DNA of 64,000 bases from Hydractinia symbiolongicarpus (GCF_029227915.1 NC_079884.1:18044001-18108000), one strand, 5' to 3'. Shown: positions 35,960 through 46,719, numbered from the stretch's first letter. Numbers and translations are program-made. Notes: generated by a model from the sequence alone, not told the origin.

Positions 35960-37107
35960 TGATCTGTTATTGTCATATTTCTTTAAACAGTGCTTAAAAC
36001 ATAATACTATTGTATATGCATAATACTCTTTCCAGATGGATGTATTTTTTCTATTAAAGTTTGTTTTTGTATATATATTTAGTTTCTAAGGAATAATTTT
36101 TTTGAACAAGCCATAAAGTATTAAAATCCATATTGTCTAAAGTTCAACAGTTTGTACTGATTTAGGGCAAGTCCTAAGTGATTTTAATGCTCCAAAGATT
36201 AGATTTTTTTCTAAGAGTGCTTTTGCAAGTTATTCCAAAACTCTTGTATCTGTGTATGGCATATACATATCATATATTTTTGATCCTTTATAATACAGTC
36301 GCAAATAAGTGCGATAATGTCTAAAAGCTGATCATTCCCTACCTAGCCGTCTATGCTCTCACCATCTACGTTTGTAGCCAAAATCTAGTATTCGGTTTGT
36401 TTATGATTTATACATATATTTAGAAAACGTGACATGTAGAAACATATTAGACAAAATTTGTCAACAAAGTTTGACCTGCAAACCACATATTTAAATGGCT
36501 GTTGTAACTCTGGTCGTTTTATCTTTCTTCGTATGTATGTAATGTAAAAAATATAGCAAAGGCGCTATCCTCGTGGTAATCCATTAGATGTTCGGTCTTT
36601 TGTTTATAATCCAATAATATTGGTGATATTGGTTGTTAAATTGTAGATACTAGCTAAATTGCGAGATCGTCAGTTGATTACCACCGTCATCAGAATTTTC
36701 AGCCCTGAGTATGGACTAATCAATAATTCCTCGTGGTAGCAGGCCATGCTTTATCAAGCATTCTCTATCAGTTAGGCCGCAAAGATTGGTTTATAAAAAT
36801 CGCGCGAGCGATCATAAAGTCGGTAAAAGAATATCGCATTTGTTTTTGACCCGCTCTTTGCCGACAGCTAGAATGCGACTATTATTAATATAGAGACTTG
36901 TCGGAAAAACTGTCAAAATTATGTGTACTCTATGCTGGTACCGAAATGAAGCTGCGAAAAATACGGGTTTAAAAAAGGAAATAATTGTAGTCAAATTATT
37001 ATATGGTCTTTATGGTGTGGTCAGCATATCTTACGCTTAATTTGTTTATAATTTAATCATACTAACAATCAATCTATAAAATAGATATTAATATTTTGTT
37101 ATTACAG
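35960..37107. other. DPH5 intron, nothing recognised
   Basis: AT-rich intronic sequence up to exon D. Confidence 0.5.
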
Positions 37108-37228
37108 CTTTACAATTTTGGAGAAACAGTATCTATAGTGATGTGGTCAGAAAATTGGAAACCAGATAGTTTTTACGGTAAAATAATTGAGAACAAAAAG
37201 AGAGGTTTGCATACTCTTTGTTTATTGG
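37108..37228 (+). CDS. DPH5: DPH5 internal exon D
   Basis: This 121-nt exon (acceptor TTACAG, donor G|GTAAGT) encodes LYNFGETVSIVMW, ENWKPDSFYGKI and GLHTLCLL, which match the central part of DPH5 immediately after the GCCGLQ block. It ends in phase 1. It lies 13.5 kb from exon C but only 664 nt from exon E. A strong RNA hairpin lies about 30 nt past its donor (see separate entry). Confidence 0.95.
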
Positions 37229-37255
37229 GTAAGTTCCATACTAGTATTTCCGAAG

Positions 37256-37330
37256 TCCAAAATCCTTGCCAATCCGTGCGAAATTGGTCACGTGATGATC
37301 GATTTTGCACGGATTGGCAAGGATTTTTGA
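37256..37330 (+). ncRNA. Intronic hairpin, miRNA-precursor-like
   Basis: AAAATCCTTGCCAATCCGTG at 37259 pairs perfectly over 21 bp with 37307-37327. In RNA the stem extends across one G-U pair to 26 bp, closed by a 17-nt loop that itself contains CACGTG. The foldback is about 70 nt and lies 28 nt inside the 664-nt intron after DPH5 exon D, in sense orientation. Size and shape suit a pre-miRNA or other Dicer substrate, but a tiny foldback transposon is equally possible. Confidence 0.4.
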
Positions 37331-37892
37331 CCATGTTGCACACACAAAAGTACATCTAACGATCTGATGTTTTTGTTTATATCTCTCCTTCGTTTTACGA
37401 AATACTCAAAACGAGTTTTTCTGTGAATGTGTTTAAATTTTTATTTTTGATGATTTTTAATATTTGTGAATAGATGCCTTTTTATATAAAAGGGTGGTCA
37501 TTATTCTTATTTCCCCATTGATCTAAACCATTAATTCTAAACATCACCCTGCTAACATATATTCTTATAAAAAAACTTGTATGTGATTATATGCGTACAA
37601 TACCTTCTTAATTAGTTGGTCTTGCGAAATGCATTCTTTTCATAATTTGTGTATGTCTCCCTTTAGCTTTTGGTACCCGTTTTTCGATGAGTCACTGACA
37701 TGGAGAATTCTAACAAACAACCTACAAAACAGTTTTTCAATAAATAACATAACCTGGATAACTACTGTGAAGTTGAGATCTTGTAAAATTAGAATAATAC
37801 GCTTGGAAACTTCTTAGCAACTTAGACTAAAATGAAAATTGGGGTTGCTCAATATAAAGAAATGCGTACTTAAACTTTCTGTTCACTTTTAG

Positions 37893-37932
37893 ACATAAAA
37901 GTTAAAGAACAGACTATCGAAAATATGATAAG
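37893..37932 (+). CDS. DPH5: DPH5 internal micro-exon E
   Basis: This 40-nt exon lies between a TTTTAG acceptor and an AG|GTATTT donor and encodes DIKVKEQTIENMIR once joined. It is too short to stand out as an open frame. It was found because exons D and F do not join in phase without it and because it matches the expected family residues. Confidence 0.92.
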
Positions 37933-38171
37933 GTATTTCTTGTTTCTGTTTTTACTAAAAAAATATGTGAGATCAGTTTTCCATCTTGAGTAAACAAATA
38001 GAACTTGAAAAGTACCAAAAAATCATCGCCTTTCATCCTGAATTGCAAGTTCTTATCTGCCAATTGGGACAATATTTTGCGGCAAACTATTGCCTCATGA
38101 AAATCCTACTCTATTCCGATACATATAGACATACTTAATAACTAATATATACTTAATAATTTTTTTTACAG

Positions 38172-38275
38172 AGGAAGGAAGATTTACGAGCCACCTTGCT
38201 ACTTAACTGCGCAGGACGCGATGCAACAATTACTGTATGTTTCGGATCGAAGACATGCGGAAAATAAAGAATGCA
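38172..38275 (+). CDS. DPH5: DPH5 internal exon F
   Basis: This 104-nt exon starts after TTTACAG and encodes GRKIYEPPCYLTAQDAMQQL, a conserved late block of DPH5, followed by a charged linker ending HAENKEC. Two overlapping donors are possible (GTAGGT at 38276 and GTGTGT at 38280). Only the first keeps the frame with the last exon, so 38275 was chosen as the end. Confidence 0.9.
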
Positions 38276-38345
38276 GTAGGTGTGTTTTTCAAAGTTTTAT
38301 TGCTACCCAGACCACACAGCTTGAATTCGTTTGTTCATATTTTAG

Positions 38346-38542
38346 CAATAAGCGAAGACTGTTATGCTGTCATACTTGCGCGTGTGGGATGGGATGATCA
38401 AAAAATAGTAACTGGAAAAATATCCACTTTGCTGAATGCCGATGTTGGTCCTCCTATTCATTCTTTAGTTATTCCTGGAGAAATGCATTTTTTAGAGAAT
38501 GATATGTTAAAGTTGTTTGCAGTGAATAAAGAAGATTTTTAA
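38346..38542 (+). CDS. DPH5: DPH5 terminal coding exon G
   Basis: This exon follows a 70-nt intron (38276-38345, ATTTTAG acceptor) and encodes the C-terminus: CYAVILARVGWDDQKI, GPPIHSLVIPGEMH and MLKLFAVNKEDF, then TAA. The ARVG-DDQ and PLHSL-type blocks are hallmarks of the DPH5 C-terminal domain. The seven exons together give 231 residues with no frame break, so the gene is probably functional despite its TE-filled introns. Confidence 0.94.
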
Positions 38543-38607
38543 AGCAGATGATCAGATTACATGTGCTGTCACGCGGTTCTATCACTTGATGACATCACGT
38601 CGGAAAA

Positions 38608-39039
38608 TTAAAAAAAGTCAATCAGATATGTATCGTACAAAACTTCTTTTCTCTTTTCCACTTTCACAACATCGAAAGTTCGTTTAGCATTTTCTAACGG
38701 AAACCAATTATTTGAAAGTTCAGTTAATTTGAATTCAACTTTCACATTACCTTCTGGACCTGCTATTATAAATGTTTGACTTTCTAAAAACTTAACATCA
38801 GAAGTAACTTGTAAGACATATGTCTTTATTATTTTAGAATTTTACTCAATATTACCACCAAACAGAAGGAAATTTTCTGGGCTACAGACAATACGCTCCC
38901 CAACATTAAGAAAAACGACACGCTGTCCTTCTTTGGAAACATAAACTCTATAAGCTTGTTTTCTGAACTGATTAACGTTTAAATAAAAAATTACAAGTCG
39001 TAGAGCATATTGGTCTAACTGGTGATACACACCATCCAT
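38608..39039 (-). pseudogene. Unrecognised 143-codon frame with one in-frame stop
   Basis: The minus strand begins MDGVYHQLDQYALRLVIFYL and continues RVYVSKEGQRVVFLNVGERI and SPENFLLFGGNIE to a TAA at 38842-38844. It then runs on in the same frame through VKFLESQTFIIAGPEG, KVEFKLTELSNNWFPLENAK and VEKRRKVLYDTYLIDFF to a final TAA at 38608. The composition looks like real protein (beta-rich, no low complexity) and the frame is held across the single stop. It is convergent with DPH5, 65 bp from its stop codon. I do not recognise the family. It could be a TE-derived or viral gene recently inactivated by one substitution. Confidence 0.45.
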
Positions 39040-40043
39040 TTTTTAAATTGTTAATGTGTATCAAAACATTATCATGCATTGAAAGAGACCGGACGTGTTT
39101 TAATTTGCTCTACAGAAATAATTTAAAATATCACTCGTGTAAGATAAAAATCAATCGTAGAAAATAAAAATAAATGATAATAGCTAAATAAAAATATGGA
39201 GAAAGAAGACAACCTAACGATCTCAGTTGAGCTAGTTATAGATATATTCAAAGAAATTTTTCTACAGTAACAAAAAGATATTTTGAAGATTATTAGTAGT
39301 AACAGGGCAATTCTGAACGACAGACTTGATACAATGAAAAATGAAAAGCCCTTGCAGGCTAAAAGATTTCGGATTCTTGTTCGTGTGTAATTTTGTTCCC
39401 TATACCTAGGTCGCCAGTAGCCTGTTTTGTACAGAACTTCTACAATGTTATTCGGTTATTTAAAATAAATTGTTATCCCATGGTATTATCTTGAACTTGC
39501 AAAATGTTTTATGTAGTACAAATATACAAAAAGTGATTTGTGAAAATTAATACTTTAAGAATACTGCACTACACTTTACATTCATAAGAAAGAAATAGAG
39601 ACGTTTAAGCATATCAATTTATTAAATATGATTGCTTGTGGTGTAGCTATATTTTGGAAATGTTTTATTATACCTGTGACATGACTAAAATCTTTATCAA
39701 GTTCAAGATATCTAAGATTTGACCACAAAGTTGGATCCTACAAGTCAAAGGTTAAGACTACGTTCATTGGTATAAAATTACCAATAGAGACTAAATCCAA
39801 AATGCGATTCCGTGGTATTAATATTTAGATTAGTGGGGGGACCCGGAGTCGAAACATCGGCTTAAACCACAAGTACGCCTGGAAGAGCGATTAATAAGAA
39901 CTGTAAACTGTGCCACACATTCAGGTGAAGCGCTTTAGTATAAGTATTTCATAAATTATGTGAGGTGCAGAACATTATGGTGTTTCCGGTGAAATATATT
40001 TTGAAAAAAATAGGCGCACAACATTATGGTCTTTCCAGTATAA
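39040..40043. other. Intergenic, nothing recognised
   Basis: Sequence downstream of the unrecognised frame; no gene, TIR or repeat identified. Confidence 0.5.
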
Positions 40044-40972
40044 TTGAATTTCCGCGCCCGAAGGCATAGGAAATTCTTTAAAACCGTCGTTTTTTTCTTT
40101 CGGAGCATTTTTTGAGAAAAAATCGACCCTGGGATGTCACATTGCTCCATCACAGATGTAAACTTCGTACCCAAGCTCCTTAACTACTGGAAAGTCTCGT
40201 ATTGACGTTCAGGCTAAAATTGGTATTTGTTTTCGACAAAATTTGGCACAGTTAACAAAAAAGTATGATGAACATAATGGTGACAATTTTGATTTTTGTC
40301 ACCTAAATGTCATTTTAGGCCAAAATTGGTCCAAAAATTAGAACTATTTTATTTTCAACAAAATTTGGCACAGTTAACAAATAAAGTATGCTGAACATGA
40401 TGGTGACATCAAAATTTTGGTTTTTTGCCAACTTAAATGTCAGTTTAGGCCAAAATTGGTCCAAAAATTAAAACTACTTCATTTTCAACAAAAATTGGCA
40501 AAGTTAACAAAACAAGTATGCTGAACATAATGGTGACATCAAAATTTGGATTTTTGTCACCTAAATGCCATTTTAGGCCAAAATTTATCCAAAAATTAAA
40601 ACTGCTTTATTTTCGACAAAAACTGACACAGTTAATAAAAAAAGTATGCTGAAAATGATGGTCACATCAAAATTTTGATTTTTTGTCAACTAATGCCGTT
40701 TAAGACCATAAACGTTTCAATCGCAAGACTTTCAACCATGAATGATAGGCTGTATTTTTTGTTAGCAATTTCTTTTAAAATGTGAGTTTAATGACACGTT
40801 TCGTTTTGTTTGCGTTTGTTGTAAGATATAATGTCACTGGTGTGCTTTATCTTCAGAGGTTCATGCACCAAACCCCTTCGAATGTTTGGCACAATAACAC
40901 AACGAATTAGCAGGTTTTCATCAAATATTTTGGTAGCGCGCGGAAATTCTTAGAGTCCCCAGGGCTTCTTGT
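40044..40972 (+). mobile_element. Helentron-like nonautonomous repeat, copy 2
   Basis: 929 bp, same family as copies 1 and 3. It starts TTGAATTTCCGCGCCCGAAG, has about four units of the 129-bp tandem repeat and ends GCGCGCGGAAATTCTTAGAG, then CCCCAGGGCTTCTTGT. Here the subterminal inverted repeats GAATTTCCGCGC / GCGCGGAAATTC are perfect. Confidence 0.7.
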
Positions 40973-41457
40973 ATATTTTTCAAAACATAACTTTCACAAC
41001 TTTAGCTGAAATAAAGACACAGTTTACAACTCGTTGATACCCTGTTATAGCAAAAACAGTTGGCCAACCTTTTCTTATTTTTCAGAGAACGTTACCGCTA
41101 AAAGTTCAAAAATAAATATTACTCCGGACTAAGGATTAGTACAGGCAAAGAATGTCATATCCATACCTTTTTTTGAAAAAAATTTTATGGTTACTTCGGC
41201 TAAACAGAAACTCAGGAAACAGCCATCGTTAACATTGGACTAAGCGCTTAGTACAGGTAAACTGTGTCATCAATGCGTTTAGGCGTAATACCCTTTTAAA
41301 CTCACAGTAAAAACGCAAATATGCAGTAAACAGTTCTACTAGCAAGAATACTAAAAACAACAACAAATAAATACAAAGAGCAGCCAGCATACGCAAAAAC
41401 AACTAAATATATACAACGATAAATGAGTGAGCATACTACTATATAAAGACGAAGTAG
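40973..41457. other. Probable 3' flank of the YR retrotransposon
   Basis: It contains two related blocks about 110 bp apart (GGACTAAGGATTAGTACAGG at 41126 and GGACTAAGCGCTTAGTACAG at 41237), which may be part of the element's split terminal repeats. Element termini were not proven. Confidence 0.4.
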
Positions 41458-41489
41458 CTAATATAAAGCTGAGTCTATATTACAAATAT

Positions 41490-42512
41490 ATACATAGTAG
41501 GTAATGCGAATATCCAAATCCAAATGTATGTTAAATTGTAAATTAGGAATGTGTGGTAAGGTGCAATGCCATGATACGCTGGGCGGACATGCGCTGAGAT
41601 AGTGGCATGTGTAGGTAGAGAAACATAGAATCTGACTTCCAGTCTCCAAGAATGGAGATGGAATCCAGTGGAACCCACGCTTCCAGTGCATATGTGGCAC
41701 CACCCGTCGAAATGAGTGAGTCCCATACAGGTGATCAGGAACCCCAAACTCTGTCAAAACTTTCTTAATACAGGCCATAAAAGATCGATAGGTAAAAATA
41801 CTAGTAGCGAATGAGGCAGAGTCGTGCCAGCATAATGCTTGAAAGTTAGCTGGTACATCAGGCGTAAGAGAAAACGTGTGAGCGACAGCAGCAACTGGGC
41901 ACAAAGGTGATGATGGAATAGCCACCAGCGGAACAGTAATAGTACGCTGTCCCAACTGGATGGTTTTACTCCAGCGAACTAGTATCAACAACTGTGAATG
42001 GGATAAACAAAATAAGACCTAGTAAAGTTGATGCGAGCATTGAAAGCAGCTGACGATGTAGGTAGTAGGTGAGACTTGCGAAATAGACCAAAAAAGGATA
42101 CAAGGCAAATAGCCGAAAGTGAGGCATGCTTACTGGAATTGAGATTTAAACGAGACCGGATACCAAGAAGCAAATTTATGGTAATAGGAAGACGGGGCTG
42201 TGGTGGAACACCAAGCATCCGCTTCATACCAGCCAGAACAGAGGAGAGGACCCAGTTATCAGAGGTTATGGAACCCCATCTCCCGGTGCAAAAGTCCAAC
42301 AAAAATTAGGTACACACAAACTGACTGCGGAAGGAGAAAACGGGCAAGGTAGGCAGCGTACATACAGAGACTTGATGTATTAGCAGGAACAATTGGGAGG
42401 TGCATGAGTTTACAAAATTTATAATATGCAGAGCGATGAGTGCGGTAGCTCTATTTTGTGTTAGCAGAGTAGGTGGCTTCACGAAAAAACAAAACATCAG
42501 AGAGCAGGTCAT
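41490..42512 (-). pseudogene. YR retrotransposon tyrosine recombinase
   Basis: The N-terminal core-binding part lies in shifting frames at 42500-42250 (AYYKFCKLMHLPIVPANTSS, CMYAAYLARFLLPQ). The catalytic domain shows FFGLFRKSHLL with the first Arg, then GTHSFRR (His-x-x-Arg). After a frame change right behind it, LGDWKSDSMFLYLHMPLSQR carries the nucleophilic Tyr. All four catalytic residues survive, but in at least three frames. The enzyme would insert circular cDNA without a target duplication. Confidence 0.8.
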
Positions 42513-42553
42513 GTTTGAAAGAGGCGAGATCTAGAACAACAATAAAAAACGTC

Positions 42554-44167
42554 CTAACCGATAACAAAAAACTTAGCTAATAGATAATAATAACAGGACT
42601 CAGACATGTGCAAAAAGGCAGAGATATTTGCAGAACATATCCCTTGCAGATCAATTTGTTGCATGAAAGCAAGGATATGTGACGCATCGTCTAACCGGGA
42701 AATGTGGTCGGCTGTAACATTTTCCATCCCCGGTATATGGTAAACTTTTAAGCGAAAGTTGTAAAGAGCAGAAAGCCAAAACAGGTGCCAAAGGTACTTC
42801 ATAATAACAATGTTGGATGTGGTACCCTTATTTAACATAGCAACAGCAGCAGTATTGTCACAGTACACATAGATGGTTTTGTTTTCCAGGAAGAACACCA
42901 TCGCATCGCAGAAAACACTATGCAGAGTGCTTCTTTGAAGTTGATGTGCATATGAGCAATGGCCGGGTGATCAACAAGAAGGTGGGAATAAAACCAATCT
43001 CCTTGAAAGTAAGCACCCATACCAGTGGAACATGCGTCTGTTTCTAAGTCAGTAATGGGACGAGTGTCACAGAGGTCGCACTTCCCATTAAAAACGTCCA
43101 AGAACTGTCACCACAGTCGATTTCCCTGTGGAATTTAGGTGTCAAGCGACATCGCGAGGCAGGGGACGACAAAGTGTTCATCAGATCAAGAACGCATCTT
43201 AAAAAGGTACGGCCATCATACACCACCTTAAAGGCCCAGTTAAGGCGTCCTGCAAGTTGTTGAAGCTGTTTCTTGGAGGCTCTTTTCCGGAGGGAGAAAG
43301 AGTTGACCGTTTCCTTTAACGCAGACAATTTATTAGCTGGTAAGAAAACCGTGCAATCAACAGAATTAAGAAGGACGCCAAGGAACACAAGCTCCTGACA
43401 TGGTGTAACAACTTTAGATGGACGGAGTTGGAAGACCAAAGACACAGTAAAGCGGTCGAAGCATCGAATGCGGCTTTGCATTCACTCCAGTTTCTCCCAA
43501 TGATGAGAAAATCATCAAGGTACACAACTAGGAGGTTGAAGCCTTTCTTAGCCATTATCCGCCGAACAGCTTGAGTTATGCGGTGAAAAATACCAGGAGC
43601 ACTCCTACCACCAAAAGGTAGGCGTGTATCCACAGGGTAAGAAAAAGTTGAGGCACCCTTGAATTTCCACTTTAAACCTAGGGCAGCATAGCTAGAAGGG
43701 TGCACCGGTAATGACTGGTATGCACGTTTTAGGTCAATTTTTGCCAGAAAACAACCATTACTTATCAGCTTGACAGCGTGATCTATGGTTTGAAATCGTT
43801 GTTTTTTAACGGTAATGTAGGTGTTAACACCTTTACCAGGAGGCATTGAGCAGTCATGAATGAGGCGCAGGTCCTCACTATCAGGGTTAGGAACAGCCCC
43901 CAAGGTACTAACAATAGTAGGCCTGGAGTCTGTCAAGACACAATTGCCAGCACTAATTTCCTCTATGATAGTAGCCTCCACCTTATCAGCAGAGAGAGGA
44001 TTAGTAGCTGAGGAATAATTATGCATTTCGGCAGGCGTAAGAGAAATGTCTGCAGGCAAAAGCTGGAACCCATGAGTAATTCCATCAAGAAAGAATTCCC
44101 TGTCTGGGTCATCAGCTAGTTCAGTGGTCCATAATTTCAAATTGAGAGGTGAGGAAAACATAGGCAA
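42554..44167 (-). pseudogene. YR retrotransposon RT and RNase H
   Basis: The frame continues from gag after TGA-CTA. RT: LWTTELADDPDREFFLDGI, LRLIHDCSMPPGKGVN, LAKIDLKRAYQSLPVHP (motif A Asp), GRSAPGIFHRITQ (motif B) and LLVVYLDDFLIIG (YLDD). A frame change near 43460 leads to the thumb (ELVFLGVLLNS, LQQLAGRLNWAF), another near 43100 to RNase H (ETDACSTGMGAYFQGDWFYS), and another near 42900 to IYVYCDNTAAVAMLNKG and GMENVTADHISRL with the remaining acidic residues. Three frame breaks, so not functional. Confidence 0.85.
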
Positions 44168-44173
44168 ATCTAG

Positions 44174-44959
44174 TCATTTAGAAGGTGTGTGTTGACAACC
44201 TGGGTGTTGCTTGCCACAAACCTGATTACCAACCTTGCGGTTGCAGGAGTGTGAGAATTTGCAATCCGGTTTTTGACAACCCTTAAGGAGGTTAAAGTTT
44301 AGACAAATCTCGATTCCAGTCTGGGTGTGTGTACCTAATGCAGGAAGCGAAGGCCCAGTAAAACTAGGCTTAGACCCCCCTGTACTAGACAAAGCGCGTG
44401 ATTGCATTGCCCAGCGGCGCATGAGCATAACCTCGTGTAGATAGCTGTTGTCGAAGGACCATGGGTAGCCATAAGTGTGCTGAAGAATCCGATATTCATC
44501 ATCATACTTCAACACTGACTCCCAGGAATACTTCCGAGCCAATTTCATAATTTTAATTGAATATGAGAGGTAGTCTCGCAAGTCAGAAGACGTAGGAAGC
44601 CTATTACTACACAACAATTCGTAAAAAATTCGCATATTGGCGATTGAAAATTGTTCGAGGCTGACAGACTCCAATTTCGGTTTTGCATGACCAATCGACA
44701 ACATAAGCCTAGTTTGTGCATTAGAGTCAGTAGTGATAACTTTTTCTTCCTCAGTAGGCCGCAGACGGGACATAAAATCGACAATTCGTAAACGCTTACC
44801 CTGTCCAGTATCCGAGGTTCGAGATGGTCGCAAGAACAGCTCAGAGGAACGATGTTCTTGCTCGCGATAAACGTCTGTGAGGGAGCGTTGTGATCGTTGG
44901 TCCGAAGGATGGCCAAAATTTTCGTAAGACATCGATGGGCGCAGAAGATGATCGATCAT
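44174..44959 (-). CDS. YR retrotransposon Gag-like protein with CCCH finger
   Basis: 261 codons, intact. Middle region LEQFSIANMRIFYELLCSNR and DYLSYSIKIMKLARKYSWES, then HEVMLMRRWAMQS; the C-terminus has CLNFNLLKGCQKPDCKFSHS (C-x8-C-x4-C-x3-H), a CCCH-type nucleic-acid-binding finger typical of Gag in animal YR retrotransposons. It ends PSK before a TGA directly followed by CTAG, with the pol frame continuing in phase. Gag would package the RNA template. Confidence 0.7.
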   Translation of the reverse strand: MIDHLLRPSMSYENFGHPSDQRSQRSLTDVYREQEHRSSELFLRPSRTSDTGQGKRLRIVDFMSRLRPTEEEKVITTDSNAQTRLMLSIGHAKPKLESVSLEQFSIANMRIFYELLCSNRLPTSSDLRDYLSYSIKIMKLARKYSWESVLKYDDEYRILQHTYGYPWSFDNSYLHEVMLMRRWAMQSRALSSTGGSKPSFTGPSLPALGTHTQTGIEICLNFNLLKGCQKPDCKFSHSCNRKVGNQVCGKQHPGCQHTPSK

Positions 44960-45537
44960 AAATGGCTGCCGTGTTTGAAGGTTCGGGTCATCACAGGAAT
45001 GATTAGCCGTGGCTGATGGAGTAACAAGTGGCTCTGTTCGTGGTCGGACTGAACGCAGTTTTTGGATTTGAGCCTGTCGCTCAGCGATCTATTGGCGAAG
45101 TTTGGCTTCGTCGGATTTGATGCTACGCTGAAGAGTGGCATGTTCGTCTTCAAAGCGATCCAGTTCGTTACGAAGGTCAGTGAGGTGATGAGCTGCTGAC
45201 TGGTCCTGTGTCTCGTTTGAAGACTTCTGGTGGATGGATTGACGCTGAGGCGTTGTAGACCGTCAGATGAAAGGTGTTGCTGCTTGACATGTCGATCTGA
45301 GTTCATTTGAGAGGACAACACTTCTCGACCTTGGCAAAGTCGACTTGGAGGGTTAAAGTCATGATTGTCAACTGGCTCTCGACAACCAGGACAACGCGGT
45401 CTTCGACGCTTAGATTTTTTCTGTGCTGCCAGAGGAAGGATGCCTGCTTGTGATGCAGCATCATCGTTGTCTGAGGGGGCAGCTGATGTATGTACAGAGG
45501 ATACCAATGCCAGCAAAATGTAAGTGAAAACATTCAT
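44956..45537 (-). CDS. YR retrotransposon ORF1
   Basis: 193 codons, starting MNVFTYILLALVSSVHTSAA, a hydrophobic N-terminus that resembles a signal peptide. It is followed by a basic stretch with a Cys pair (KSKRRRPRCPGCREP) and a Ser/Gln/His-rich C-terminal half. The stop TGA overlaps the gag start as ATGA, which allows termination-reinitiation. I do not recognise a domain. The signal-like start may be chance, since such elements have no envelope function expected here. Confidence 0.5.
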   Translation of the reverse strand: MNVFTYILLALVSSVHTSAAPSDNDDAASQAGILPLAAQKKSKRRRPRCPGCREPVDNHDFNPPSRLCQGREVLSSQMNSDRHVKQQHLSSDGLQRLSVNPSTRSLQTRHRTSQQLITSLTFVTNWIALKTNMPLFSVASNPTKPNFANRSLSDRLKSKNCVQSDHEQSHLLLHQPRLIIPVMTRTFKHGSHL

Positions 45538-46700
45538 TTTTTAATATAAAATTAGTAGCTTGCTAGCTATGCAAAATTCAGCAATGAGTGCAATGATTAG
45601 CAAATTCGGCTGAAGAACTGAAGAGGAAAATGAAAACCATGTGCCAACTATATATGCTCTGAGGGAAGGGATTGTGGGAGGAACCTTCTAGAAGGAGTAG
45701 GGCTGACCCACATGGAGTGGAGTACTAGGATACTCAGTGGGGGTATGTACATACTGTGGAATTTAAACACTGATAAACAAGATTTATGAGTCACTTCAAA
45801 AAAACTTTATTGCAACTTCGGTTTAAATTAAGAACACGGGAAAACAGACTGTCGTTACCCTGTCCAGCTAAAGAAATTACTCAGCTATTCTATTTTGCAG
45901 AGTAAGTTTTCATGAGACTAATAAAAGGTGTCGCTACCTACTAATTGCATTTAGCATAAGAAACATTGATTAAGAATTTTGTTGTAGCTAGCCAACAACT
46001 GCATTTGGCTGCTTTTACTCTTCAGCCAGAAGTAGCTAGAGCTACCTAGAAGAGAGCCACAACCCCTACATAAAAATAAATAATAATATACCAATCTTTA
46101 AAATAATAAGAATAAATAAGGCTAGATACAGATAGCTGGCTTTAGCGGGAAGCTGAATTAAAATCTACGTTAGCTAGCTAAAATCTGGAAATTGGTTTGT
46201 TTCAGATTTACACATGGCTAGAAAACGTGATGATATTTCATCTTAATATGTGAAAACATAGACACAATGAAGAGAATATCTTAAACATTGATAGAACTGA
46301 AATTTAGACAGTTAAATAATTATATTAACCCAACCAAGTATTCCTCTTTCTTTTCTTCAAAAAATTTTTGATTCGCAGCTTGGTGAAGAAGCCAGAGCAT
46401 AACAAATATAGCGTCCTTGAACTCGGTCCCTCGAATGGAACGACTCGTACCTTAACCCCTAGAGCTCGGTTTAATTGAACAAAATCCGCCTCGTTAAAAA
46501 CATAACTGGCAACAAAAATTTAAAGGCGTATCCAGCATAGCTCATCAAATAATATTAAAATATCAGTCTATAACAACATTTGTGATCAAATTCGTAACGC
46601 AGTTTTCATTCTTTTCCCAATTTAAAGAATATTAAGATACGCACACAGCCGGAGTAGGTCAGGTAGGACTTTAAATGTCGTGACGTTACGGCAATCAGTT
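45538..46700. other. Intergenic / possible 5' end of the YR element
   Basis: No gene recognised. The first 250 bp may be the 5' untranslated and terminal region of the YR retrotransposon; I could not match it to the 3' flank. Confidence 0.4.
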
Positions 46701-46719
46701 AAAAAATTGGTCGAAATAG

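Larger units (their letters stand above)
41458..45537 (-). mobile_element. Tyrosine-recombinase (DIRS/Ngaro-type) retrotransposon
   Basis: One minus-strand element with the order ORF1, Gag with CCCH finger, RT, RNase H, tyrosine recombinase. That order, with a YR in place of a DDE integrase, defines the DIRS/Ngaro group. ORF1 and gag overlap by ATGA (44956-44959); gag and pol share a frame separated only by TGA-CTA-G (44176-44170). At least five frame changes or stops in pol and YR mark it as dead. Terminal repeats that would separate DIRS from Ngaro were not resolved. Confidence 0.85.

Noticed and set aside
38842-38844. Selenocysteine-type recoding in the unknown frame
   Set aside because: The internal stop is TAA, not TGA, so selenocysteine insertion does not apply.
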